Origin: CAVYVZ01 sp963772065
GTDB lineage: Bacteria > Acidobacteriota > Vicinamibacteria > Vicinamibacterales > UBA2999
NCBI GenBank assembly: GCA_963772065.1
Contig: CAVYVZ010000010.1
Coordinates: forward strand, 930,001 to 994,000
Reading direction: 5' to 3'
Length of the DNA: 64,000 nucleotides
The position numbers and the translations under genes were made by a program. The notes below the pieces were generated by a model. That model was not told where the DNA came from, did not search any database, and saw only the letters and a list, made by a program, of their open reading frames with translations. Below, one piece after another: positions 54,441 to 61,568 of this stretch (the first letter of the stretch is position 1; every line of letters starts with the position of its first letter).

Positions 54441-54459
54441 TAACAATCCGGACGGAGGT
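54441..54459. repeat. 19-bp direct repeat, right copy
   Basis: TAACAATCCGGACGGAGGT, identical to 53404-53422. An imperfect palindrome (ACAACACTGCAGTTGT) follows within 10 nt, and CCGGTGTT further on could pair with AACA-AT-CCGG of the repeat. This resembles a recombination site but lacks a clear known signature. Confidence 0.85.
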
Positions 54460-54495
54460 CCTACAACACTGCAGTTGTTTTTCGACCGGTGTTCA

Positions 54496-54523
54496 TTGAC
54501 ATACGTAGCCGAGCAAGTATAAT
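54496..54523 (+). promoter_or_regulatory. Consensus sigma-70 promoter of the transposase gene
   Basis: TTGACA (54496-54501) and TATAAT (54518-54523) are both perfect, with a 16-nt spacer. Transcription would begin near 54530, at or next to the ATG at 54531, so the mRNA would be leaderless or nearly so. Confidence 0.8.
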
Positions 54524-54530
54524 GGCTAGT

Positions 54531-55376
54531 ATGAATCGGTTGAGCAATTCGGAGCGTGCGCGCGTGGTCGGGTGTCTCGTTGAGGGCAACAGCCTCCGCG
54601 CCACGGCCCGCATGACCGGCGTTGCTCGCATGACCATTGAGAAGCTGCTACGGGATCTCGGCGCTGCCTGCGCCGAGCATCACGACGCCACGGTTCGGAA
54701 TCTGAAGACGCGGCGGATTCAGTGCGATGAAATCTGGTCCTTCTGCTACGCCAAGAAAAAGAACGTCACACCACAGATCGCGAAAGCGCATCCAGACGCG
54801 GGCGACATCTGGACATGGACTGCCATCGATGCCGATTCCAAGCTGATTGTCTCGTGGCACGTCGCTGACCGTACGCCTCGCGCTGCGTTCGCGTTCATGC
54901 ACGACGTTGCGGCACGTCTCGCGAATCGCGTGCAGCTGACGACGGACGGATTCAAGGTCTACTTCGATGTCGTGGACGATGCGTTTGCGGGCGAGATCGA
55001 CTACGCGATCCTTCATAAAGTGTTCGCGAATGAAGGTGGAACTGGGCGCTACTCACCGCCAGTATTCGTCAAGGCCGCACGGGAAAACATCGCGGGAATG
55101 CCAGACCCCAAGCACATCTCAACCAGCTTCGTTGAGCGTCAGAACCTGACGATGCGGATGCAGATGCGGCGCTTCACGCGGCTGACCAATGGCTTCAGCA
55201 AGAAGATCGAGATGCACGCGTACAACGTCGCGTTGCACTTCGCGTACTACAACTTCTGCAGGATTCATCAGACGCTGCGAGTCACGCCTGCGATGGAAGC
55301 TCGCCTGACTGCCCGCGCTTGGAATATCTCTGATCTCGTCGCACTGCTTGACGCTAAAGCCGCACTCACAGCGTAG
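54531..55376 (+). CDS. IS1-family-type transposase
   Basis: 281-aa DDE transposase. The N-terminal HTH (SERARVVGCLVEGNSLRATA, MTGVARMTIEKLLRD) precedes the DDE core: first Asp in QCDEIWSFCY, second Asp in QLTTDGFKVYFD, Glu in TSFVERQNLTMRMQMRRF. The ORF is intact and of normal length. No flanking terminal inverted repeats were found, which is common for this group of stand-alone IS1-like genes. Two in-frame starts lie upstream; ATG 54531 fits the promoter. Its 3' end overlaps the convergent Ntn-hydrolase gene by 11 nt. Confidence 0.85.
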   Translation: MNRLSNSERARVVGCLVEGNSLRATARMTGVARMTIEKLLRDLGAACAEHHDATVRNLKTRRIQCDEIWSFCYAKKKNVTPQIAKAHPDAGDIWTWTAIDADSKLIVSWHVADRTPRAAFAFMHDVAARLANRVQLTTDGFKVYFDVVDDAFAGEIDYAILHKVFANEGGTGRYSPPVFVKAARENIAGMPDPKHISTSFVERQNLTMRMQMRRFTRLTNGFSKKIEMHAYNVALHFAYYNFCRIHQTLRVTPAMEARLTARAWNISDLVALLDAKAALTA

Positions 55377-56184
55377 ACATCGGGTGCCAGTTGTTCTCGT
55401 TCTCAACGTCCTTTTGAATCGCCGCCTCAGATTCGGTGCCCTTGCCATGCTTGATCGAGATACGGATTGGCGAGTTGATCGGAAGGATAAACTTCATGAC
55501 GCGTTGACGATGGAAATCGAGTACCGCCAAGAAGGTTTCCTTCCCAACGTATGGGCCTTCACCAAAGAACTTCGCTTCGAGAACGGCATAGATCCCTTTC
55601 GCCATGGTCATTGATGGTCCCCAGCTGTATCCGCGAAAGCCGAACATCTTGAGCGCCGCCTCATGCGAAATACCAATAGCCGCATAGCCGTTCCCGGTAA
55701 AATGCTCCACGCAGCCGGGATCGAACACGCCGAGCAAATGGTGCGTCCCTTGATCCCCGCGTCCACCAACTAGCAGCTGCGTTCCGAGCTCGAATACCGC
55801 AATCTCGGCAGAGACGCTTTCGTATCTGGTTTTGGATAACCGTTTGGAGCCGGTCTTGTTAAATTCGTCCAGTGTCAAACCATGCTTCGCAAGTACGCGA
55901 TTGTTTATCTGCTTGGCGCGTTCGTCTTGAAACGCCTTCGCGATTTCCTCTTCGACTGTCGCCAGCGAATTAGGCTTGCCGTCGATCTGCTTCAAGAACC
56001 GATTCATGAGCGGTTCGACAGGGGTGACATCTCCAGCGAATGTCACGAACCACGAGAGATTAAAAGCGAAGCATTTCGTTAATCCGGGACTGTGGGTGAT
56101 CTGGCTTCCAAAACTAACCATCAGATCGTTCGCGACAATGAGCGTATGCCCGTTGTCGGCAAAGCCAGCTACGCAGAGGGTCAC
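55366..56184 (-). CDS. HslV/proteasome-like Ntn hydrolase
   Basis: 272 aa from a GTG at 56184, with AAGGGA 7 nt upstream. The product then reads M-TLCVAGFADNGHTLIVAND, so Met removal would expose Thr as the catalytic nucleophile, as in proteasome beta and HslV. An Asp follows in VANDLMVSFG and a Lys in LTKCFAFN, matching the T1/D17/K33 triad with a small spacing shift. SWFVTFAGDVTPVEPLMNRF resembles the HslV FAGG region. A longer start (56343) would bury this Thr. No unfoldase gene is adjacent. The fold assignment is by eye. Confidence 0.6.
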   Translation of the reverse strand: MTLCVAGFADNGHTLIVANDLMVSFGSQITHSPGLTKCFAFNLSWFVTFAGDVTPVEPLMNRFLKQIDGKPNSLATVEEEIAKAFQDERAKQINNRVLAKHGLTLDEFNKTGSKRLSKTRYESVSAEIAVFELGTQLLVGGRGDQGTHHLLGVFDPGCVEHFTGNGYAAIGISHEAALKMFGFRGYSWGPSMTMAKGIYAVLEAKFFGEGPYVGKETFLAVLDFHRQRVMKFILPINSPIRISIKHGKGTESEAAIQKDVENENNWHPMSTL

Positions 56185-56474
56185 GTTGTCATCCCTTCGC
56201 GCGCCCTGGTTGCTCGGCTGCTGCCGCAAGAAGGAATCGGTTGGATAGGAGAACCCCTGCTTGGGCGCGGTGGCGACAGCATACTGCTTGCCATCTTCGG
56301 CTGATTCGCCAGCAGAGTGATCTGAAACTAGACCACTACCCACTTAGGGGGAGTGGGTCAGGCAGGCCTTCGGCCGGGCGCTTATGGCTGGGCTCTCGCA
56401 CGGAATATTTCCGCCGCCGCTATCCAAACGCCAGACCGTGCGCGACAATGCCGGCGCTGCGGAGGAGCTTTCCC

Positions 56475-57386
56475 ATGGCACTCTACGCCTTCAACGGCAC
56501 GTGGAACTCGGACAAGACCGACGATACGGCGACCCCTGAGAACGAGGCCGCGCGGAACACGAACGTCGTCTCGTTCCGCAACGCCCATGGCGCGCCCGCG
56601 CCGTACTACGCGAATGGCGTCGGGACCCGCATCGGGGTTTTCGGCAAGATCTTTGGCGGTGCGTTCGGCGTCGGCGGCCACACGCGCCTCGACGAGGCGC
56701 TCGCGCATTTGGAGCGCCGTTTCAAGGCCGGCGATCGCGACATCGACATCGTCGGGTTCAGCCGCGGCGCCGCGCTCGCCCTCGCATTCGCAAACCGCGT
56801 CGCGAAGCAGCTGAAGGACGAACGCGGCCGTCCCATCCGAGTGCGATTCCTCGGCCTCTTCGACGTGGTCGGCTCCTTCGGCATTCCGTTCAATCTCGGC
56901 CCGCTCAAGTTCCAGGAATACAACCTCGGATACGAGCTCTCGCTGCCGTCGAACGTCGAGCACTGCTTTCACGCGATGGCGATCGACGAGCCGCGCCAGA
57001 CGTTCCGCGTGACGCGCGTGCGGGGAGCGTACCAGGTGTGGTTCCGCGGCGCGCACTCCGACATCGGGGGCGGCAACGGCAACCCGGGGCTCAACGCGAT
57101 CGCACGCTGCTGGATGCTGCGCAAGGCATTCGCATGCGGCGTCCCGATCATCGAATCGCATGTGCTCGATTCCGCGTCCGCCTGCGACGCGAAGGCCGCC
57201 GTCCAGTTCGCCGGCTTCGATCCGGTCCGCAACCGCTTCCGGCAGGTGGAAGAAGGCGATCACGTGCATCACACCGTTCAGATTCCGTGCGGTCGAACCG
57301 AGTGGCAGGATCCGCCCGCCGGGTGTCCGCGTGAAGATGCCGCAGCGGAGCTGATCGCGGCGCGCTCCGCGATCTTCGAGGGGTAG
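56475..57386 (+). CDS. DUF2235 alpha/beta hydrolase, Tle1-like phospholipase candidate
   Basis: 303-aa protein with an excellent ribosome site (GGAGGAG, 7 nt before ATG). It opens MALYAFNGTWNSD, the standard DUF2235 start. The nucleophile elbow is DIVGFSRGAALALAFAN (Ser96); Asp130 lies in FLGLFDVVGSFG; His194 lies in WFRGAHSDIGGGNGNPG, the family triad. DUF2235 includes type VI secretion phospholipase effectors, but no VgrG, PAAR or immunity gene is visible here, so an effector role is unproven. Its stop codon lies at the edge of the GTTCACAGGGAG repeat. Confidence 0.75.
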   Translation: MALYAFNGTWNSDKTDDTATPENEAARNTNVVSFRNAHGAPAPYYANGVGTRIGVFGKIFGGAFGVGGHTRLDEALAHLERRFKAGDRDIDIVGFSRGAALALAFANRVAKQLKDERGRPIRVRFLGLFDVVGSFGIPFNLGPLKFQEYNLGYELSLPSNVEHCFHAMAIDEPRQTFRVTRVRGAYQVWFRGAHSDIGGGNGNPGLNAIARCWMLRKAFACGVPIIESHVLDSASACDAKAAVQFAGFDPVRNRFRQVEEGDHVHHTVQIPCGRTEWQDPPAGCPREDAAAELIAARSAIFEG

Positions 57387-57431
57387 TTCACAGGGAGATC
57401 CGGGAGGCACTTGCTGTCGGATTCACAGGGA
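57386..57431. repeat. GTTCACAGGGAG repeats after the DUF2235 gene
   Basis: GTTCACAGGGAG (57386-57397) and ATTCACAGGGAG (57420-57431) are the reverse complement of CTCCCTGTGAAC found at 58010-58021 and 58090-58101. The left pair begins at the stop codon. Together they bracket about 730 bp. Confidence 0.8.
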
Positions 57432-57643
57432 GGAGGATCTGATTCAGCGCATGTAGTAGGGATGCGCGGCACTCCGCGGCAGCTCCTGAGTGGCCACCCA
57501 CATCGTCGCCTGCTTCGCACGGCGCTATCGTCTGCCCATCGCCATGCGCGCTACAGTAGAGCGTAGCGTTTCGGAGGCCATCCCAAATCGAGCATGGCCA
57601 CATCGATTCACGATCATCACTTCTGGAACTCGCGGTCGCTGCA

Positions 57644-57913
57644 GTGGAGCGCACGATCCGGCTGCGCACCGCCTATCCAGAGCGCACCGGTCCGAACTTT
57701 ACCGACGTCGTGTTCGAAGATGTCGAAGGCTACGTGTTTCGCGGCGATGCGCTCGGCACGATTCTCTTTGACATCGAATCGGTCGATGCCATAACCCTCT
57801 ACCGCGAGCACGCCGTTGAGATGCAAAGCGTCTACACCAATAACGGGGGCCACGGCGCCTGGGCGCAGAGCGAGGCGTCCGCAGAAGCCTTCCTGGTCGG
57901 TGGTCACATCTGA
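57644..57913 (+). CDS. Short unknown ORF, possibly a gene fragment
   Basis: 89 aa from a GTG with no ribosome site: ERTIRLRTAYPERTGPNFTD and YVFRGDALGTILFDIESVDA look protein-like, with good amino-acid balance. An ATG at 57594 in another frame (MATSIHDHHFWNSRSLQW) is also protein-like, so the two may be parts of one frameshifted gene. No family was recognised. It lies alone between the two GTTCACAGGGAG clusters. Confidence 0.4.
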   Translation: MERTIRLRTAYPERTGPNFTDVVFEDVEGYVFRGDALGTILFDIESVDAITLYREHAVEMQSVYTNNGGHGAWAQSEASAEAFLVGGHI

Positions 57914-57992
57914 GGTACCGACTGTCATCATCGATTGGCCTCCAAGGTGCCGTCTGGGCGCGACGGCTCTTGACGCGGACCGGATGCTGATC

Positions 57993-58110
57993 CTCCCGAC
58001 CTCCCTAGCCTCCCTGTGAACCAAATTCCAGCCTCCCCGATCTCCACGACCTCCCTGTAATTGAATGCAGTCCTCCCGATCTCCCCGACCTCCCTGTGAA
58101 CTCTCCTCCC
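57993..58110. repeat. CCTCCCGAC / CTCCCTGTGAAC repeat cluster after the cytochrome gene
   Basis: About ten short units beginning CCTCCC or CTCCC, including CCTCCCGAC, CTCCCTGTGAAC (58010 and 58090) and CTCCCTGTAATTGAA, end just before the stop of the cytochrome b/c gene (58116). They are inverted relative to the copies at 57386-57431. Unit length is 8-16 bp, so this is not a strict heptamer array. Confidence 0.8.
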
Positions 58111-58115
58111 GACCT

Positions 58116-59705
58116 CTACCTATGTCGCGCGAGATACCCGACGATCGCGTTCATCTCTGAGTCCGAGAGGTCATCCCCGAACGCGGGCATCTCCGTTGCG
58201 GGTTCGATCGCCCCGGGGTCGGTGATCCATTCGCGCAGCCACTTGGCGTCGTGCTCGCGACCGATCCGCGAGAGATCGCCGCCGGTGCCCGGATCTCCCT
58301 CGTGATCGATGGCATGGCAGGCCGCGCAGCGCGTGGCAAACACACGCGAGGCCAGCGCGGTCTGCGCGTCAGGCGCCGGGCCGCGGGAACCGGCCCGCAC
58401 CTTCCGCATGTACATCAGCACCGCATGGCCCGCCGCCTCGCTCATGCCCCCTTCCGGCGGCTGACGCACGCCGGGCCCGACGATCTCCGGATCCTGTACG
58501 TGGCTCACCACCCAGTCGGGATCGCGTCGCGGCATCGTGTGGGCCAGCTCGCTCGCGGCGCCGCCGGCGCGATGGCAGCTGACGCACTGCGCGTCGCGCG
58601 CCAGCTCGCGTCCGCCGACCGAGAGCGGTCCCCATTCGTCGGGGTCGGCGTGCGCGGGCGAGTCCTGCAGGCCGAGCCACGTCAACGTCAAGCCGGTGAC
58701 CACGAGCATCGCGAACGCGCCGGTGACCATCGGCCGCCTGCGCGGATCGCGATGGCGGGAACGATCGAGGAACGGCAGGCAGAACAAGAGTCCCACCACG
58801 AGTCCGGGGATGACAACCGTCGCCACGGGCTCGAGCGGCCCCGGGAAATACTTCAGCAGCTGAAAGAGTGACAGGAAGTACCACTCCGGCCGCGGCACGT
58901 ACGTCGCATCGGATGGGTCCGCCATCGGATCGAGCGGCGCCGGAATCAGAATCGCCAGCGTCAGGACCACGGCGAACACAACGGCCGCCGCGATTGTGTC
59001 CTTGAGCGCGTGGTACGGATAGAAGGGCGTCGGCGCGCCCGCGCGGACCGTCACCGGACCTGAGATCCCGTGCCGGCGCATCAGATAGAGATGTGCGGCG
59101 ACCAAGCCGACGAGCGCCGCCGGCAGCACGAAGACGTGCACCGCGTACCAGCGCCCCAGCGTCAACGCACCGAGATGCAGGCCGCCGCGCAGCACGGATG
59201 CCACAACGTCGCCGAAGACCGGCATGCTTCGCGCGATATTGATTGTCACCGTAGTGGCCCAGTACGCCTTCTGGTCCCACGGCAGGAGGTACCCGCTCAA
59301 CGAGAAGCCGAGAATGACGAGCAGCAGCACCATCCCGGTGATCCAGGTCATCTCGCGCGGCCGCTTGTATGACCCGAACACCACCACGCGAAGCATGTGG
59401 ATCACGGCTGCGATGACGATCGCGCTTGCGCCGAAGACGTGGAGGCCGCGCACGATGCGGCCGTACGGCAGACCGCTCATGATGAACCGCACGCTGTCGT
59501 ACGCGTGTGTCGGGCTCGGCACGTAATACATCGCGAGCACGATTCCCGTCAGCAGCTGCACGACGAGGAGGAACAGCAGGACGCTGCCCAGGACGAACCA
59601 CCAGCCGACGCCGCTCGGCAGCGGCTCGTCGAGGAGATGTCTCACACCCGCGCGGTACCCGGTTCGAGAATCGAGCCAGTTCAAGATCTCGGCACGGCGC
59701 CCCAT
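58116..59705 (-). CDS. Cytochrome b fused to c-type haem domains
   Basis: Quinol-oxidising membrane protein (529 aa). Cytochrome b part: haem-ligand His pairs in GLHVFGASAIVIAAVIHMLR and YAVHVFVLPAALVGLVAAHL; Qo-site PEWYF in YVPRPEWYFLSLFQLLKYFP; about eight membrane segments in total. The C-terminal periplasmic part has two c-type haem motifs, CVSCH and CAACH, with Met ligands likely in PATEMPAFGDDLSD. This fuses cytochrome b and a dihaem c into one subunit. The ATG overlaps the Rieske TGA. Confidence 0.88.
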   Translation of the reverse strand: MGRRAEILNWLDSRTGYRAGVRHLLDEPLPSGVGWWFVLGSVLLFLLVVQLLTGIVLAMYYVPSPTHAYDSVRFIMSGLPYGRIVRGLHVFGASAIVIAAVIHMLRVVVFGSYKRPREMTWITGMVLLLVILGFSLSGYLLPWDQKAYWATTVTINIARSMPVFGDVVASVLRGGLHLGALTLGRWYAVHVFVLPAALVGLVAAHLYLMRRHGISGPVTVRAGAPTPFYPYHALKDTIAAAVVFAVVLTLAILIPAPLDPMADPSDATYVPRPEWYFLSLFQLLKYFPGPLEPVATVVIPGLVVGLLFCLPFLDRSRHRDPRRRPMVTGAFAMLVVTGLTLTWLGLQDSPAHADPDEWGPLSVGGRELARDAQCVSCHRAGGAASELAHTMPRRDPDWVVSHVQDPEIVGPGVRQPPEGGMSEAAGHAVLMYMRKVRAGSRGPAPDAQTALASRVFATRCAACHAIDHEGDPGTGGDLSRIGREHDAKWLREWITDPGAIEPATEMPAFGDDLSDSEMNAIVGYLARHR

Positions 59706-60226
59706 CAGATCTGCACCAGGATCCGGTTGCCGTCGATTCGCGTCGGCAGCTTTGCCAGCGGCGCAGGCGGCGGGCCCGCCTTCACGACGCCGTGCATATC
59801 GAACACGCCGCCATGGCACGGGCACCGGAGATCCTTGCTCTCCGCATTCCAGCTCACGCGGCATCCGAGGTGCGTGCACACCGACGAGCGCGCGTCGACG
59901 CTCGATTCACCAGTCTTGACGAGGAACACGACCTGTCGATCGACGACGTGCGAGTACCCTTCGTGACGCAACACGCGAATGGCAACAGGCACGGGCTCGT
60001 TCTCCACGAGGTCGTCGAGCGTGCCCGCCGCGAGCCAGTTTTCCTGTCGGCGCGCAAAGCTGGGCGAGAGAATGGAGCCGCCCAGCAGGAACGCAAGCGT
60101 GCCGCCGATGGCCGTCTGCAGCATCGCGATCGCGCCCGCCAGGAAATTTCGGCGCGCGTATGTGGTTTCGTGCTTGGTTGGACCGTCGCGCGGCGCCCGC
60201 GCCGTTTGGTTCGACGTTTCTCGCAC
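59705..60226 (-). CDS. Rieske iron-sulphur protein
   Basis: About 173 aa with a twin-arginine-like N terminus (ARRNFLAGAIAMLQTAIGGT), a membrane anchor and the Rieske cluster ligands CTHLGC and CPCHGGVFD. It accepts electrons from quinol at the cytochrome b encoded just downstream, with which it overlaps by 1 nt. The start is uncertain: the GTG at 60226 is used, but an ATG at 60310 would run into the divergent TPR gene. Confidence 0.88.
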   Translation of the reverse strand: MRETSNQTARAPRDGPTKHETTYARRNFLAGAIAMLQTAIGGTLAFLLGGSILSPSFARRQENWLAAGTLDDLVENEPVPVAIRVLRHEGYSHVVDRQVVFLVKTGESSVDARSSVCTHLGCRVSWNAESKDLRCPCHGGVFDMHGVVKAGPPPAPLAKLPTRIDGNRILVQI

Positions 60227-60299
60227 GATCCATCGACGTAGCAATCCGCGGTCCGCACACGCGGGGCCGGGCGAATCGGTGATAAAAGAAGCGTCACGT

Positions 60300-61556
60300 G
60301 TGAGTTCCATCACCGTCATCACCGGCGGCTCGCGATCGGCGCGTGACGCCGCCGTGCGCGAGCGCATGCACGCACACGTAGGAGCGCAGGTGCATGAGGT
60401 GCAAACGGCGGCATGGCCCTTCCTCCGACAGCTCGAGCCGGTCGCGCCTGGATCGGCGGAGATGCTGCTCGTCGCGCGCTCGATCGAGCACGCGTTCCCC
60501 GATGCGCAAACCGGCGGCACGCGTCTGGTGCTCACACAGTCGTCCTACCAGCTTCAGCGATGGCTCGATCTCGCGGAGCGGCGTGGCCGTCTGACGCTCG
60601 TCGCCGACGGCAACGCAGCCGCGCTGCGACAGGCGGCGCCGGAGGCATTCCAGCGCCGCGGCCCGTGGTCTCGCATCGAATCGATCGAGCTGACAGGTCC
60701 GTCCGAGGAGCCCGAACCACTGGCGGGCGTCGAACCGCTCGCGCGCGCGTTCCGAACGACCGATCCGGAAGAACGTCTCGCGCTGTGCCGGCGCGCGTCG
60801 GATGCGACGCCCGACGATCCCGTGGTCCATCTCGCGGCCGGCAGCGCGTACATGGAGGTCCGCGATCTCGACGCGTCGGAGCAGGCGATCGCGCGCGCCA
60901 TTGCGCTCGCTCATGACTGGGAAGCGGCGCACTACGAGCTAGGCAAGCTGTACCTTCGCCGCGACGATCTCGAGCGCGCGAGCCGGGCGTTTGCCGAGGC
61001 GAGTAGACTGATGCCCAGCTTTTCCGCGGCCTGGAGCAACCTCGGGGCGACCCTCGGCGAGCTGGATCGCCGCGATGAGGCGCTCACCGCGTTGCGGCAG
61101 GCGCTGCGCTACGACCCGAACGGCTACACAGTGTTGAACAACGTGGGCGTCGTCTCGCGCGAGCTCGGCCGCCTGCGCGAGTCGGAAGCCGCCTTCCGCG
61201 ACGTGGTGGCCCTCGCCCCGGATTTCGTGTTCGGGCACTACAATCTGGGGCACACGCTGTTCCTGCAGGGGCGATACCAGGCGGCGCTGTCGGCGTATGT
61301 GGAAGGGCAGCGGCGCGACCCGGAGCAGAACGCGCGTCAGGCGTGCCGCGTCGCCGTCGTACGGCTCGCCGCGGGAGACGCGGAAGGCTCGATTCGCGAT
61401 CTGCGGCGCGCGATAACCGCCCTGCCGCCCGACCAGAAGCGCGAGGTCCTCGCCGAAGCGCAGGAGATCCTCTGGGCCCTGCTGACCGACCGGCCCGCGC
61501 TCGTCGGATGGAAGCAAGTGGCGGACGTCGTGAAGACAGAACTGGACAGGCTATAG
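60300..61556 (+). CDS. TPR-repeat protein
   Basis: 418 aa from a GTG start 73 nt from the Rieske start, divergent. Residues about 160-380 form tandem TPRs, for example AWSNLGATLGELDRRDEALT and VLNNVGVVSRELGRLRESEA, FGHYNLGHTLFLQGRYQAAL. The first 140 residues (TRLVLTQSSYQLQRWLDLAE) resemble a degenerate nucleotide-binding or activator-like domain, but no Walker motif is intact. It precedes a histidine kinase by 12 nt and may be part of the same transcript. The role is unknown. Confidence 0.75.
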   Translation: MSSITVITGGSRSARDAAVRERMHAHVGAQVHEVQTAAWPFLRQLEPVAPGSAEMLLVARSIEHAFPDAQTGGTRLVLTQSSYQLQRWLDLAERRGRLTLVADGNAAALRQAAPEAFQRRGPWSRIESIELTGPSEEPEPLAGVEPLARAFRTTDPEERLALCRRASDATPDDPVVHLAAGSAYMEVRDLDASEQAIARAIALAHDWEAAHYELGKLYLRRDDLERASRAFAEASRLMPSFSAAWSNLGATLGELDRRDEALTALRQALRYDPNGYTVLNNVGVVSRELGRLRESEAAFRDVVALAPDFVFGHYNLGHTLFLQGRYQAALSAYVEGQRRDPEQNARQACRVAVVRLAAGDAEGSIRDLRRAITALPPDQKREVLAEAQEILWALLTDRPALVGWKQVADVVKTELDRL

Positions 61557-61568
61557 TCGGACCATCAG

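Noticed and set aside
53404..54459. Integron gene cassette with attC sites
   Set aside because: TAACAA at the repeat resembles an attC edge, but no GTTRRRY partner at a proper distance and no integrase were found; kept only as a possibility.
56475..57386. Type VI secretion effector locus
   Set aside because: DUF2235 alone is not enough: no VgrG, PAAR, Tap or immunity gene is adjacent.
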